DNA from: an uncultured Helicobacteraceae bacterium
Lineage (GTDB): Bacteria > Campylobacterota > Campylobacteria > Campylobacterales > Helicobacteraceae
DNA length: 64,000 nt
Direction of reading: 5' to 3'
Assembly: GCA_934668765.1 (NCBI GenBank)
Contig: CAKUOH010000002.1
Coordinates: 55,375-119,374 of the forward strand
Shown here: positions 47,735-56,918 of the stretch, one piece after another
How the letters are laid out: every line of letters begins with the position of its first letter
How positions within the stretch are numbered: the first letter of the stretch is position 1
Program-made: the position numbers and the translations under genes
The notes under the pieces: generated by a model
Database searches by the model: none
Seen by the model: only the letters and a program-made list of their open reading frames with translations
Told to the model about the DNA's origin: nothing

Positions 47735-49186
47735 TTATGTTGGTATTAAATCGCATAAAATATCATAAATTTGCCCCACGCTATCTAAAAAAAGCGATTC
47801 GCTTTTAGAATGCGGGTGCAAAATAGTAGGACCAATCGATATGACTTCATTCAATGCGCATTTTTCCTTTAAAATGCCACATTCTAATCCTGCGTGAATC
47901 TGCACGATTTTATATGGGATTTTGTGCTTTGCATAAATCTTTTGCAACTGCGATAAAATCGGCGAATCTTCGCTAGATTCGCGCTCCCACGCATTATAAA
48001 AGCCACTAAAAGCGATATTTGCACCAAAGAGCGATTTTAGGCGCGATTTATGCCGCCTTAAAAATTCCGTGCTATTTGCGCGAACCATAATTTTAAGGCT
48101 TTCATTGCTAATAAGCGAGAAATTTAGACTTGAAGTAACGCTATCGCCCTGCACTTCATAAATGCCGTTATGTAATCGCAATAAATGCGGGATAATATCG
48201 CTAGGCAGGGGAGATTTTGGCGTGAAATTTTTTAGCTTTTTTATGGCGATATGGGGCGTGGATTGCTTTGATTTTGCGATTTGCGTTAGATTTACAGAAT
48301 CTACCCACCCCCTTTGTCTACTTTTGCAAGGGAGGGGGAGATTATTTTCTCGTAATGACAATTCGGGTGCGTTCAAAACAATCTCAGTATTTGCGGAATG
48401 ATTACCCAAAGACAAATTGCCTAAATTTACCGCAATTACCGCTCTTGCGTTTATAGGGATAGAGTTTCGCGCCTCGCCCCCGCAAATCTCTGCAATCTCA
48501 AATTCGCACATTTCGCGCAATGACTCCAAAGTCCAAAGTAGCTCCACAATGGCATTTGGGATATTTTTATCAATATCAATTCCGCTATGTCCGCCTTTGA
48601 AATTTTGCGCGGTGAGTTCGTAAAATGCGATATTTTTTGGATTTTTTGGATTGCCACGACTTGACTTTGGCAAGTCTTGCAATGATGAATCTAGCGCAAT
48701 ATCCGCATCAAATCCCCCAGCACAACCCACGCAGATTTCATTTATGCACTCGCTGTCTAAATTTATCATCGTTTTGGAGTGCGTTTGGAGCGTGATATTG
48801 TTTGCGCCAATCATTCCTATTTCTTCATCATTTGTTAGCAAAATTTCCATATTTTCGCGCGTTTTGGCAAAATGCAAAAGCAGGGCGATAGCGATTCCAT
48901 TATCCGCACCTAGCGATGAATCGCGGGATTTCAAAATGCCATTTTCAATAAAAGGCACTATTTTTTGCCCAACTAGCACCATATCATAATGCGCTTGAAA
49001 AATAAGCGTTGGTTTGCCCTTAATTGCGTGGATATTTCCTGCGCTATCGGTTTTTATGGCGCAATGGCATTTTTTTAAAAACTCGATTAGAAAATCTCGC
49101 AAAGTGCTTGTTTGTCCGCTTGGGTGCGGGATTTGGGATATTTGGTAGAAAAGGTTTAGAATGGGTTGAATCTTTACCCACCCCAT
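47735..49186 (-). CDS. pepD: Aminoacyl-histidine dipeptidase (M20, PepD-like) with repeat-derived insertions
   Basis: Zinc dipeptidase. Metal and catalytic residues are present: FQAHYDMV, RDSSLGADNGIA, NDEEIGM, LDSECINEICVGCAGG and, near the end, HAGLECGIL. I place the start at ATG 49186 because GGAGGGG lies 5 bp before it; the frame is open to an ATG at 49231 with no ribosome site. The site and start codon are part of a RepA copy, and the GGAGGGG can pair with the C-rich arm. Two further blocks are repeat DNA in frame: DSSLQDLPKSSRGNPKNPKN (RepB) and the LGNHSANTEIV to LPLPCKSRQRGWVDSVN region (RepC, RepB remnant, RepA). Confidence 0.88.
   Translation of the reverse strand: MGWVKIQPILNLFYQISQIPHPSGQTSTLRDFLIEFLKKCHCAIKTDSAGNIHAIKGKPTLIFQAHYDMVLVGQKIVPFIENGILKSRDSSLGADNGIAIALLLHFAKTRENMEILLTNDEEIGMIGANNITLQTHSKTMINLDSECINEICVGCAGGFDADIALDSSLQDLPKSSRGNPKNPKNIAFYELTAQNFKGGHSGIDIDKNIPNAIVELLWTLESLREMCEFEIAEICGGEARNSIPINARAVIAVNLGNLSLGNHSANTEIVLNAPELSLRENNLPLPCKSRQRGWVDSVNLTQIAKSKQSTPHIAIKKLKNFTPKSPLPSDIIPHLLRLHNGIYEVQGDSVTSSLNFSLISNESLKIMVRANSTEFLRRHKSRLKSLFGANIAFSGFYNAWERESSEDSPILSQLQKIYAKHKIPYKIVQIHAGLECGILKEKCALNEVISIGPTILHPHSKSESLFLDSVGQIYDILCDLIPT
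48301..48341 (-). repeat. RepA copy inside pepD
   Basis: On the coding strand CCCCCTCC, CTTGC, an interrupted arm, then GGGGGTGGGTAG. Encodes LPLPCKSRQRGWVD, in the same register as the N-terminal RepA peptide LPLPCGGEQMGWV. Confidence 0.85.
48384..48421 (+). repeat. RepC tail inside pepD
   Basis: CAATCTCAGTATTTGCGG then AATGATTACCCAAAGACAAA and TTGCC matches the RepC tail seen at gpmI and in the phosphomannomutase gene. Read in frame as LGNHSANTEIV. Confidence 0.7.
48648..48687 (-). repeat. RepB copy inside pepD
   Basis: GGATTGCCACGACTTG ... CAAGTCTTGCAATGATG. Encodes SSLQDLPKSSRGNPK on the minus strand. Confidence 0.8.
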
Positions 49187-49213
49187 TTGTTCCCCTCCGC
49201 AAGGGAGGGGGAA
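49175..49213 (-). repeat. RepA copy spanning the pepD ribosome site and start codon
   Basis: Coding strand: CCCCCTCC, CTTGC, GGAGGGG, AACAA, ATG, GGGTGGGTA. The GGAGGGG is a near-ideal Shine-Dalgarno and lies in the 3' arm of the hairpin. Confidence 0.85.
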
Positions 49214-49238
49214 TTTTATTTTGCCGCTCATTTAAAAC

Positions 49239-49892
49239 TCATTCTTTTTTGTATTTATGAATCTTACTATATTCTACGATTTTGCCGTGAAAGCGGGCAT
49301 AGACTTCATATAGCGGTATTTCGCGCCCATAAAGCAAAGTAACGCGTTCATAATTTTCCACGATTCCACTTCGTAAAAAGTCCGCTATGTCGTCATACTC
49401 GTAAAATTCAAAACCACATTCGCCTAAAAGTCGCTGTGTATATTTATCTGCCACCATTACTTCGCGCAAACACGCATAGTTTAGGATTGAATCCGCGCTT
49501 TCTTTCCCCACGCCCTTTTGATTTAGTAGCCACTCCCGCGATACATTTTCCGCAAAGCCATCAAAGTCGCCAAAGTCGCTTAAAATATTTTGCGCCAAAT
49601 TTTGCAGACGAATCGACTTCTGCCGAAAAAATCCGCTTGCTTTTATCGCATTTTGTAGCACGATTAAATCGCAATTTGCAATCGATTCAAGTTCAAGCAA
49701 ATCCAAACGCGCCAAAGATTCCAAAGATAATTCTACATTTTTCCAATTTGTATTTTGGGTTAGAATCGCCCCTACCACGACTTCAAAAGTCCCTGCATTT
49801 TTCCACCACAAAGGAGGGGATAAATCTAGTAAATTTTGCGCTTTAAGAAAGGCTAGTAAATCAAAAGAATTTTGTATAGAAGTTAGTGTCAT
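49239..49892 (-). CDS. magIII: 3-methyladenine DNA glycosylase, MagIII-like
   Basis: Removes alkylated adenine from DNA. 217 residues of the endonuclease III superfamily: GAILTQNTNW, the helix-hairpin-helix LLNQKGVGKESADSILNYA, then REVMVADKYTQRLL with the active-site Asp and the Lys typical of MagIII. There is no C-terminal four-cysteine iron-sulfur loop, unlike Nth. Close to the H. pylori MagIII as I recall it. It lies 7 bp upstream of the long pepD frame. Confidence 0.9.
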   Translation of the reverse strand: MTLTSIQNSFDLLAFLKAQNLLDLSPPLWWKNAGTFEVVVGAILTQNTNWKNVELSLESLARLDLLELESIANCDLIVLQNAIKASGFFRQKSIRLQNLAQNILSDFGDFDGFAENVSREWLLNQKGVGKESADSILNYACLREVMVADKYTQRLLGECGFEFYEYDDIADFLRSGIVENYERVTLLYGREIPLYEVYARFHGKIVEYSKIHKYKKE

Positions 49893-49901
49893 AAGCGAAT
49901 C

Positions 49902-50002
49902 CCTTGCGGCTAAAAGGAAACACTAATGACTATGGGGCGCAAAAATCGCCCCTTTTTGAAAAAAGCAAGAAAAAATCTTTGCAAAAATACACAGCCGCAA
50001 GG
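49902..50002. other. Structured intergenic region between flaA and magIII
   Basis: A 9-bp inverted repeat (CCTTGCGGC at 49902-49910, GCCGCAAGG at 49994-50002) encloses a strong hairpin GGGGCG-loop-CGCCCC (49934-49952) followed on the + strand by five T. It may terminate flaA or magIII-side transcription, or fold as a small RNA. Confidence 0.5.
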
Positions 50003-50023
50003 TATTCTCGCCTTTACAAACTA

Positions 50024-51577
50024 TCAGTTAAGCAATCTTAATATATTTTGCTGAACTGCGTTTGACTGACTCATCGCGTAGCTTCCGCTTTGAACTAGGA
50101 TATTTAGTTTGCTGAAATTTCCGCTCTCCGCTGCAAAATCCGTTTCGCGGATTTGAGATTCGGCTGCTTGGACATTGACTTGAGTAACGCTAATGTTATT
50201 TACCGTGCTTATCATTTGTCCTTGCACAGAACCCAAATCTGAACGAACTTTGTCAAGCTGTTTAATCGCAGATTCGGCAATATCCATTGTTAGCATTGCA
50301 CCTTTTAGGCTTGTAACACCTGATTGCATACCGAGTTGTTTATCAGTAGCTTCTTGGCGTTTTAGGTTGTTTGCATTCACACCAGCAGCGGAGCGAATAT
50401 CTTGCCCAAAAAGCCCCATTACATTTCTTAGGTTTGCAGTTGTTTGCGCAGTTACTTGCTTATCATCTTCAAATCCAAGTTGTGTATATTCAGTGCCTTG
50501 CTCATCAGCAGCTTCAGTGATTACGACATCTCTTGCATCAACACGGATAAGTGATAGTCGTCCAAAGTTTTCTGAGCCATTACCGCCGTCAATATCGTCT
50601 CCATTATTCATAGTTTCGATTGCCATTTGGTCATCGCCAGATTCACCATAGAATGTAATCCCGCGTCCATCGGTGCTTCGTAGGTTTAATCGTCCTTCAG
50701 CATCAGTAAAAGCTTCAACACCTGTATCGCTTGTAACTTTATTTATCGCTTGGACTAATCTACCATCAGAGTCATTTGCTTTAATCCCTGTGATATTGCC
50801 TAGCAATAAGCCGTTGATAGATACATTGTTGATAGCACCAGACAAAACTGCCGCATCAGAAGTAGAAAGCACATTCCAATTTGCTTTAATGCCTGTTTTA
50901 TCTGAGCTTTTGTTGATAACCTCAGTCAAAACGCCAAGCCCTGTGCCAGCAGAGTGAGAGATTTTCACACTTTCTAGCACCGCATCATTCACGCCATCGA
51001 CTTGTCTAAAGCGGATTTGGGCTTCAAAAGATTCCTTAATCATATCGCCTGTTTCGATTCGCACATGTCCGATTTTATCGCTTGTAGTCGAACCAATCGA
51101 AGCTTTAATGCTTTGGTTAGAGTAAGCACCGACTTGAAATTCTTTGTTGGTAAATTGCCCAGAGAGCAAAGCCTGTCCGTTGAATGTAGTGGTGTTACCG
51201 ATATAATCCAAACCTTGAATCAAACGAATAATATCCGCTTGAATCGCTTGACGAGATTCGGTAGTTTGCCCATCTTGCGCTGCTTGTGTAGCTTTTGTTT
51301 TGATGGTATCCAAAATCTTGATTTGTTCATCCATCGCTTTATCTGCAATTTGGATAATCCCCATCGCATCATTGACATTTCGTATCGCCTGTCCTAAAGC
51401 ACTAGCTTGAGAGCGAAGTGAATCCGCAATCGTCATACCAGATGCATCATCTGCCGCCTTGTTAATCCGTAAGCCTGAGCTCAATTTTTCCAGCGAGTTC
51501 TGCATAGAACGCTGTGTAAGTGTAGCCTGAACATGCGAGTTCATCGCATTTATGTTAGTATTGACTTGAAAAGCCAT
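50024..51577 (-). CDS. flaA: Major flagellin FlaA
   Basis: Main subunit of the flagellar filament. 517 residues. The N-terminal D0/D1 ([43 protein letters not shown]) and C-terminal D1/D0 ([23 protein letters not shown], ending QQNILRLLN) closely match H. pylori FlaA, as does DNIGNTTT-like [38 protein letters not shown]. The middle, surface-exposed part diverges. It has a sigma-28 promoter and a strong AAGGAG site. Confidence 0.97.
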   Translation of the reverse strand: MAFQVNTNINAMNSHVQATLTQRSMQNSLEKLSSGLRINKAADDASGMTIADSLRSQASALGQAIRNVNDAMGIIQIADKAMDEQIKILDTIKTKATQAAQDGQTTESRQAIQADIIRLIQGLDYIGNTTTFNGQALLSGQFTNKEFQVGAYSNQSIKASIGSTTSDKIGHVRIETGDMIKESFEAQIRFRQVDGVNDAVLESVKISHSAGTGLGVLTEVINKSSDKTGIKANWNVLSTSDAAVLSGAINNVSINGLLLGNITGIKANDSDGRLVQAINKVTSDTGVEAFTDAEGRLNLRSTDGRGITFYGESGDDQMAIETMNNGDDIDGGNGSENFGRLSLIRVDARDVVITEAADEQGTEYTQLGFEDDKQVTAQTTANLRNVMGLFGQDIRSAAGVNANNLKRQEATDKQLGMQSGVTSLKGAMLTMDIAESAIKQLDKVRSDLGSVQGQMISTVNNISVTQVNVQAAESQIRETDFAAESGNFSKLNILVQSGSYAMSQSNAVQQNILRLLN

Positions 51578-51631
51578 TTTAAACTCCTTTTTAAATGTAT
51601 TGCTAAGATGTCCTTATCTTAGGTAGAATCC

Positions 51632-51658
51632 AAATCGAAATTTTTAGGATTTGTTTTA
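51632..51658 (-). promoter_or_regulatory. Sigma-28 (FliA) promoter of flaA
   Basis: On the minus strand TAAA (51655-51658), 15 bp, then TTCGATTT (51632-51639), matching the TAAA-N15-GCCGATAA pattern at its CGAT core. It lies 54 bp before the flaA ATG. Confidence 0.8.
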
Positions 51659-51703
51659 AATAAATTTTTAATAATTTTTGAATCGCTCGCTACGGAGGCA
51701 AAA

Positions 51704-52138
51704 ATGTGGGAAAAGAAAAAGCAAGATTCGTGCGAATCTAAACACGAATCACTAGAGATTCGCAACGCCAAAAAAGGCAAAAAAGGCTTTAAACGCGTAT
51801 ATAACGCATTTTTCTACTCACTAGATGGACTAAAATCTGCTTGGTGTGAAGAAGAGGCATTTAGGCAGATTTTAATAATTTCTGCGATTTTAATCCCGCT
51901 TGGCGCGTATCTTGGTAATGGTTTTGTCGAAAAAGTGCTTTTGATTTTGCCTTGCGTTTTGGCTATCATTGTGGAGCTGATAAATTCTGCGATTGAAAAT
52001 GCCATTGACTTTGCGGGACTTACGATTCACCCATTTGCAAAAAAGGCAAAAGATATGGGAAGTGCGATTCAGCTTCTGGCGTGTGCGTTTATGGCGTTTG
52101 TGTGGATTTATTATTTATTTCAAAGGTTTGTGTTATGA
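51704..52138 (+). CDS. dgkA: Diacylglycerol kinase (prokaryotic)
   Basis: Inner-membrane enzyme that phosphorylates diacylglycerol, recycling lipid released by envelope glycosylation. 144 residues: a polar N-terminal extension of about 25 (with CESKHESLEIRN, from GATTCG/CGAATC motifs), then the DgkA core with CEEEAFRQI, three membrane helices and the catalytic ELINSAIENAIDFAG. Its stop overlaps the following ATG (ATGA). Confidence 0.94.
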   Translation: MWEKKKQDSCESKHESLEIRNAKKGKKGFKRVYNAFFYSLDGLKSAWCEEEAFRQILIISAILIPLGAYLGNGFVEKVLLILPCVLAIIVELINSAIENAIDFAGLTIHPFAKKAKDMGSAIQLLACAFMAFVWIYYLFQRFVL

Positions 52139-52431
52139 GAATTTTTTTAGTGATTTTAATGGCGATTGTTTTTGCTGGGTGCGAGAAAAAAGCAACTTTT
52201 GGATTTACTTCTAATGATTGCAATGAAGTCTATACAAACTGCATAAATAAGTGCATTCAAACCAATAAAAGTCGCGCAGAGTGCGCAAATAGCTGCGATA
52301 GAAGTCGCGGAATGTGTGAAGCGATAAAAGTCAAGGGCTGTATGCAAAATTGCAATAAACGATATGGCAAAAACACTATGCAAAGCGAGACTTGCAAAAA
52401 ACGATGTAGCGACAATCGTGGCGTGAATTAG
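52135..52431 (+). CDS. Small cysteine-rich lipoprotein
   Basis: 98 residues. Signal peptide MRIFLVILMAIVFAGC ends in a lipobox (VFAGC), so it is acylated at Cys16. The mature part has ten further cysteines, many in CxxxC spacing (CNEVYTNCINKCIQ, CANSCDRSRGMC, CMQNC, CKKRC), suggesting a disulfide-knotted helical hairpin. Translationally coupled to dgkA. The frame is open further upstream (52081), but the lipoprotein start is clear. Function unknown. Confidence 0.8.
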   Translation: MRIFLVILMAIVFAGCEKKATFGFTSNDCNEVYTNCINKCIQTNKSRAECANSCDRSRGMCEAIKVKGCMQNCNKRYGKNTMQSETCKKRCSDNRGVN

Positions 52432-52466
52432 GGATTTACGCTGTTTTTGATTGAAGTGCAATCATC

Positions 52467-53303
52467 CTACTGCCCAGCATTATTTTCTTTCTCTGCATTA
52501 TGTGCTTTTACAAATGCTTCAAATGCACTGCTGTCAATATCTAGCGCGTTGTCTGCGATGAATTTTCGCGCAGATTCAAGCTGAGTGGGCGCGTATTGCT
52601 TATGCAAACTAATGCAATTTAGCGCAAATCTCAAAGGCGCGGAAGTTTCGCTAAAACCATCACTACTATTTATGCCGCGAATCGCCTCAATTAGCGCGGA
52701 TTCAAAGTTCCAATGTTCAAAAAGCAGAGCCGTTACATCAGCGCAATTCACGCCAAAAAATTCATTCTCCACATCTAAAAAATAATCCGCCTCTTTGATT
52801 TTGCTTTGAAAATCCTCGATATTTTCAAGTTTTGCCGCTTCATTTGCAAGTAGCATAATGCCTGAAGTCATCAAAAAGGACGCTGGGAAAATCACTTCTT
52901 TTATTTCATTTGGTGCTCGTTTATACACTTCCATCAAAAGTCTATTGTATTCACGGCAGGTATCAAGGTAGGCAGTTGCGCTTGTGCCGTAGGATTCAAG
53001 GCTTAGTTTCATACTTTTGCGAATGACAGAGCTTATTACAAAACCCTTAATTGTCCCCATACCAAAGAGCGAAACAGCTTGGCTTATGTTTAGAATCTCG
53101 CGTGTGAAACCATAAATAGGTGAGTTTGAAATCCGCAAAATATCAATAATTATGCCCGGGTCGCGCTCTATGACTTTTACCAAATCCGCAATGCTAGAAT
53201 TTGGGTCTTGACAGATACTGCAAACCTCGCCTACAATCGATGAGATGGCGGGAAATGATGAAATATTTTTGATAAGTGAAGTGTAAATTTCGTTTTGTTG
53301 CAT
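52467..53303 (-). CDS. HDOD domain protein
   Basis: 278 residues forming one HDOD domain (degenerate HD-type output domain): FPAISSIVGEVCSICQDPNSSIADLVKVIERDPGI, ILRISNSPIYG and ISQAVSLFGMGTIKGFV. HDOD proteins act in signalling, often with chemotaxis or stress, and lack the catalytic His-Asp. The partner is unknown. It is convergent with the small lipoprotein gene. Confidence 0.85.
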   Translation of the reverse strand: MQQNEIYTSLIKNISSFPAISSIVGEVCSICQDPNSSIADLVKVIERDPGIIIDILRISNSPIYGFTREILNISQAVSLFGMGTIKGFVISSVIRKSMKLSLESYGTSATAYLDTCREYNRLLMEVYKRAPNEIKEVIFPASFLMTSGIMLLANEAAKLENIEDFQSKIKEADYFLDVENEFFGVNCADVTALLFEHWNFESALIEAIRGINSSDGFSETSAPLRFALNCISLHKQYAPTQLESARKFIADNALDIDSSAFEAFVKAHNAEKENNAGQ

Positions 53304-53380
53304 TTAGATTCGCCCCTAAAATTAAAATTTAAAACGCGAAATCTTATCATAAATTTATAAATTTTTTAAGCAAAATTCAC

Positions 53381-53386
53381 TACAAT
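53381..53386 (+). promoter_or_regulatory. Candidate -10 box for ilvC
   Basis: TACAAT, 35 bp before the ilvC ATG, in an AT-rich stretch between divergent genes. Confidence 0.4.
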
Positions 53387-53397
53387 TCGCAACTTAA

Positions 53398-54444
<1,047 letters not shown>

Positions 54445-54505
54445 GGGTAATTTGTATTTACTAAAAGAAAGTGATTCGCGTTGCAAATGAAGGCGGGTAA
54501 AATTC

Positions 54506-54547
54506 CGTCATTGCAAGGCGAATCGTAGATTTGCGCAAAGCAATCCA
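54506..54547 (+). repeat. RepB copy downstream of ilvC
   Basis: GTCATTGCAAGGCGAATC ... GCAAAGCAATCC in the 287-bp gap between ilvC and the HTH gene. Confidence 0.8.
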
Positions 54548-54731
54548 AACTACGCGACACTCAATGATTTTAAGCACAATATTTCAAATGTAAATCTAAA
54601 TTTATTGATTCGCTTATCTGTTATCGTATGAATCTACCTTTTAGATTCGTGGGTTTTGGATACTTTGCGCTTGTCGCGCTCGGTATGACAGATTTTTATA
54701 TTTGATTTGCGTTTCACGCGATTAGCACACT

Positions 54732-54962
54732 TCACATTCGCAATCTATCATCTAACTCTTTTTCGATACTCTCTAATTCATCGCAGATTTCACGGCTCAA
54801 TCGCACTAGCTCTTTGAAGCGAAAGCCAAGTAGCACGATTTTGTAAAGTTCGGGCTTGTTTTTGCGCCAATTATAAAGCGTCTTTGTGTCGATTTGCAAA
54901 ATCCCTGCAATGTCGCGCTGTGAGAATTTTTTGGGTGTGGTGCTGAAATTTTTTGTCGCCAT
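54732..54962 (-). CDS. Small helix-turn-helix protein
   Basis: 76 residues. KKFSQRDIAGILQIDTKTLYNWRKNKPELYKIVLLG is a helix-turn-helix (recognition helix DTKTLYNWRK) of the kind used by phage- or plasmid-type regulators. The C-terminal half is a charged helix (LSREICDELESIEKELDDRLR) likely to dimerise. It borders the AT-rich accessory block on the left and is divergent from it, a position that fits a regulator; no operator is identified. Confidence 0.7.
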   Translation of the reverse strand: MATKNFSTTPKKFSQRDIAGILQIDTKTLYNWRKNKPELYKIVLLGFRFKELVRLSREICDELESIEKELDDRLRM

Positions 54963-55131
54963 TGTGATTCCTTAAAATGTGAATTTTTTAAGGAATGTAG
55001 TAGGATTTCTTATAAAATCTAACAAAGGAATTATTGCCGATAAAATTTAAATATTAAGTAATATTTTCTTACTTTTAGAAAATTTTAAGGAAAAATTTAA
55101 TATGCTTTTGTTTATTTTATAGGAGAAAATT

Positions 55132-55737
55132 ATGGCAAAAATAGTAAAGTTGGTAGGCGTTTTGGTGTTAGCATTTGTGCTAACGGGTTGTGATAAGATA
55201 GAAATCTACAAACAATATTGGGACAAGGACGAAAAGATATTAAGGGCTGAATTGCCCTATAAAAAGGCTGATAAATCAGTAGCGGTTCGTGTTTGTGGGG
55301 AAAATGTGAGTAGTTACAAACAAATATTAGGTAAAGCCAAATGTTATTTTAAAAATGGGCAACTATCGCACGAAGCAGAATTTGTAGATAATGGAAAAGG
55401 TGGCTCTATGAAAGTTGGCATTGAGAGAGTATATTATGATAATGGGCAAATAAAATTCGAGCATCCATATAATGAAAAAGGCGAAAAAGATGGCGTTGCA
55501 AAATATTGGTATAAAAATGGGGAACCAGCACTTGAATTATCATATAAAAATGGTAAGCGAGATGGTATGGTAAGAATGTCGTTCAAATACAATGGCATTC
55601 CAAAAGCAATAGAATTTAAAGAAATACCAAAAGAATCAGACAATGTTGATATGGGGGATTATGATTTGGAACGAGGTTGGATGAATTATTTGGATAAATA
55701 TGGCTCAAATAGACTACCAAATTATAGAGAATTATAA
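55132..55737 (+). CDS. Lipoprotein with MORN-like/YwqK-like repeats
   Basis: 201 residues. Signal peptide with lipobox (LVLAFVLTGC). The body has repeats of the form Y-x-N-G-x...: CYFKNGQLSHEAEF, VYYDNGQIKFEHPY, YWYKNGEPALELSY, the variant MORN pattern also found in immunity-like proteins. DNA is markedly richer in A and T than the neighbours and lacks the GATTCG motifs common elsewhere. AGGAG precedes the ATG. The next gene follows after 10 bp. Function unknown. Confidence 0.75.
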   Translation: MAKIVKLVGVLVLAFVLTGCDKIEIYKQYWDKDEKILRAELPYKKADKSVAVRVCGENVSSYKQILGKAKCYFKNGQLSHEAEFVDNGKGGSMKVGIERVYYDNGQIKFEHPYNEKGEKDGVAKYWYKNGEPALELSYKNGKRDGMVRMSFKYNGIPKAIEFKEIPKESDNVDMGDYDLERGWMNYLDKYGSNRLPNYREL

Positions 55738-55747
55738 AGGAGAAAAA

Positions 55748-56275
55748 ATGAAAAAGTTAGTTAAAATTACATTTGGTGCGGTGTTAGTGTTTGGATTATT
55801 GGGGTGTGATGATTCTAAAGCGACAGAATCTACTAAAAACTCTACGCAACAGCAGAATCTTGTGCAAGATACGGTGCAACAGCAAAACGATATAGAAAAA
55901 CGGCAACAAGAGAAACGAGACAAAATGCAACAAGGCGCATTAGAATATATCCAAAACATATCTTTTGAAAATTACCAAAATACGACATTTAAGCAAATGT
56001 TAGAAAAATGGACAAATTTTTGTGCAAGTGTAAGCTGGGATATTGTTAAAGCGACTTCGATGAATTCCGAAGGTTGGTTTATGGTTACAGCATATTGCGA
56101 AATAAAGGACTTTGCTGCAACAAAAGAAAAACTTCAAAGTTATTATACGCAAAAAGGATACAAGGATTTTTCATTTGGGCATATAGATACTCCAAGTGTA
56201 ATAGATGGATTTTTTGGTGGTGGAACATTATATCCAATGATTCCTAGTGGCGAACAGCTTATAACAAAAAAATGA
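55748..56275 (+). CDS. Lipoprotein, hypothetical
   Basis: 175 residues from ATG 55748, which follows AAAGGAG. Signal and lipobox: LVFGLLGC. A Gln/Ser/Thr-rich linker (about 20-55, QQQNLVQDTVQQQNDIEKRQQ) leads to a globular C-terminal part with two Cys (NFCASVSWD, TAYCEIKD). It is AT-rich like its neighbours. It overlaps the next gene by 4 bp. The open frame from 55700 overlaps the preceding gene and is not used. Confidence 0.75.
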   Translation: MKKLVKITFGAVLVFGLLGCDDSKATESTKNSTQQQNLVQDTVQQQNDIEKRQQEKRDKMQQGALEYIQNISFENYQNTTFKQMLEKWTNFCASVSWDIVKATSMNSEGWFMVTAYCEIKDFAATKEKLQSYYTQKGYKDFSFGHIDTPSVIDGFFGGGTLYPMIPSGEQLITKK

Positions 56276-56901
56276 ATGACAATCAAAGGCATAAGACATT
56301 TGACTATATAATGGATAAAATCTATATGCCACTATCTCAAGCGATAAATGAGAGCACAAAGATTTATCTTGCATATCCATTTGTAACAAAGGCAAAATGC
56401 TATAATGACGAAAATAATACATTAAAATGTCAATACGAAGGTGATTATTATATTAGAGAATTGTTTGCGACACATTCTGGCAATCACGGCAGTCATAATT
56501 ATTGGAAACCATTTTCTATTGGTGTAGGACAGCGTAACCCTAGCTTGAGAGAATTTAGAATAGCACTTGAAGTAAATAGCGATAGACTATTGGTAAGCAA
56601 TTTTATTCACCCAACAGAATATAAAAATAAGATAGATATGGCAGAGTTAATGTTTTTTAACAAAAATATAGATGCCATAAATTTATTGGAAAATTATTTT
56701 ATAATAGGGAACAGGAAAGATAATGATATATATCAAAATATCTGTGGCACTTTTCCTGATAATAATTGTATAAAAAAAGCTGGGGGTATAATATTAGCAC
56801 CACCTGCCATAAAAAAGATTTTGTATAACAACCAAGAGCAAGAGCAATTTTTTAAAGATTTTGCACAAGAAATAGTCAAAATCTACTCTGAATCAAATTA
56901 A
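56272..56901 (+). CDS. Hypothetical protein in the lipoprotein block
   Basis: 209 residues, no signal peptide or membrane helix. Its ATG overlaps the preceding lipoprotein stop (ATGA), so the two are coupled. Four Cys occur (KCYND, KCQYEG, ICGTFPDNNC). No family recognised. The DNA is the most AT-rich of the block (many ATA and AAT codons). A long soluble partner of two lipoproteins could be an effector or a periplasm-facing piece that lost its signal; both are guesses. Confidence 0.65.
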   Translation: MNDNQRHKTFDYIMDKIYMPLSQAINESTKIYLAYPFVTKAKCYNDENNTLKCQYEGDYYIRELFATHSGNHGSHNYWKPFSIGVGQRNPSLREFRIALEVNSDRLLVSNFIHPTEYKNKIDMAELMFFNKNIDAINLLENYFIIGNRKDNDIYQNICGTFPDNNCIKKAGGIILAPPAIKKILYNNQEQEQFFKDFAQEIVKIYSESN

Positions 56902-56918
56902 ATTAAAGGAGGCATAAA

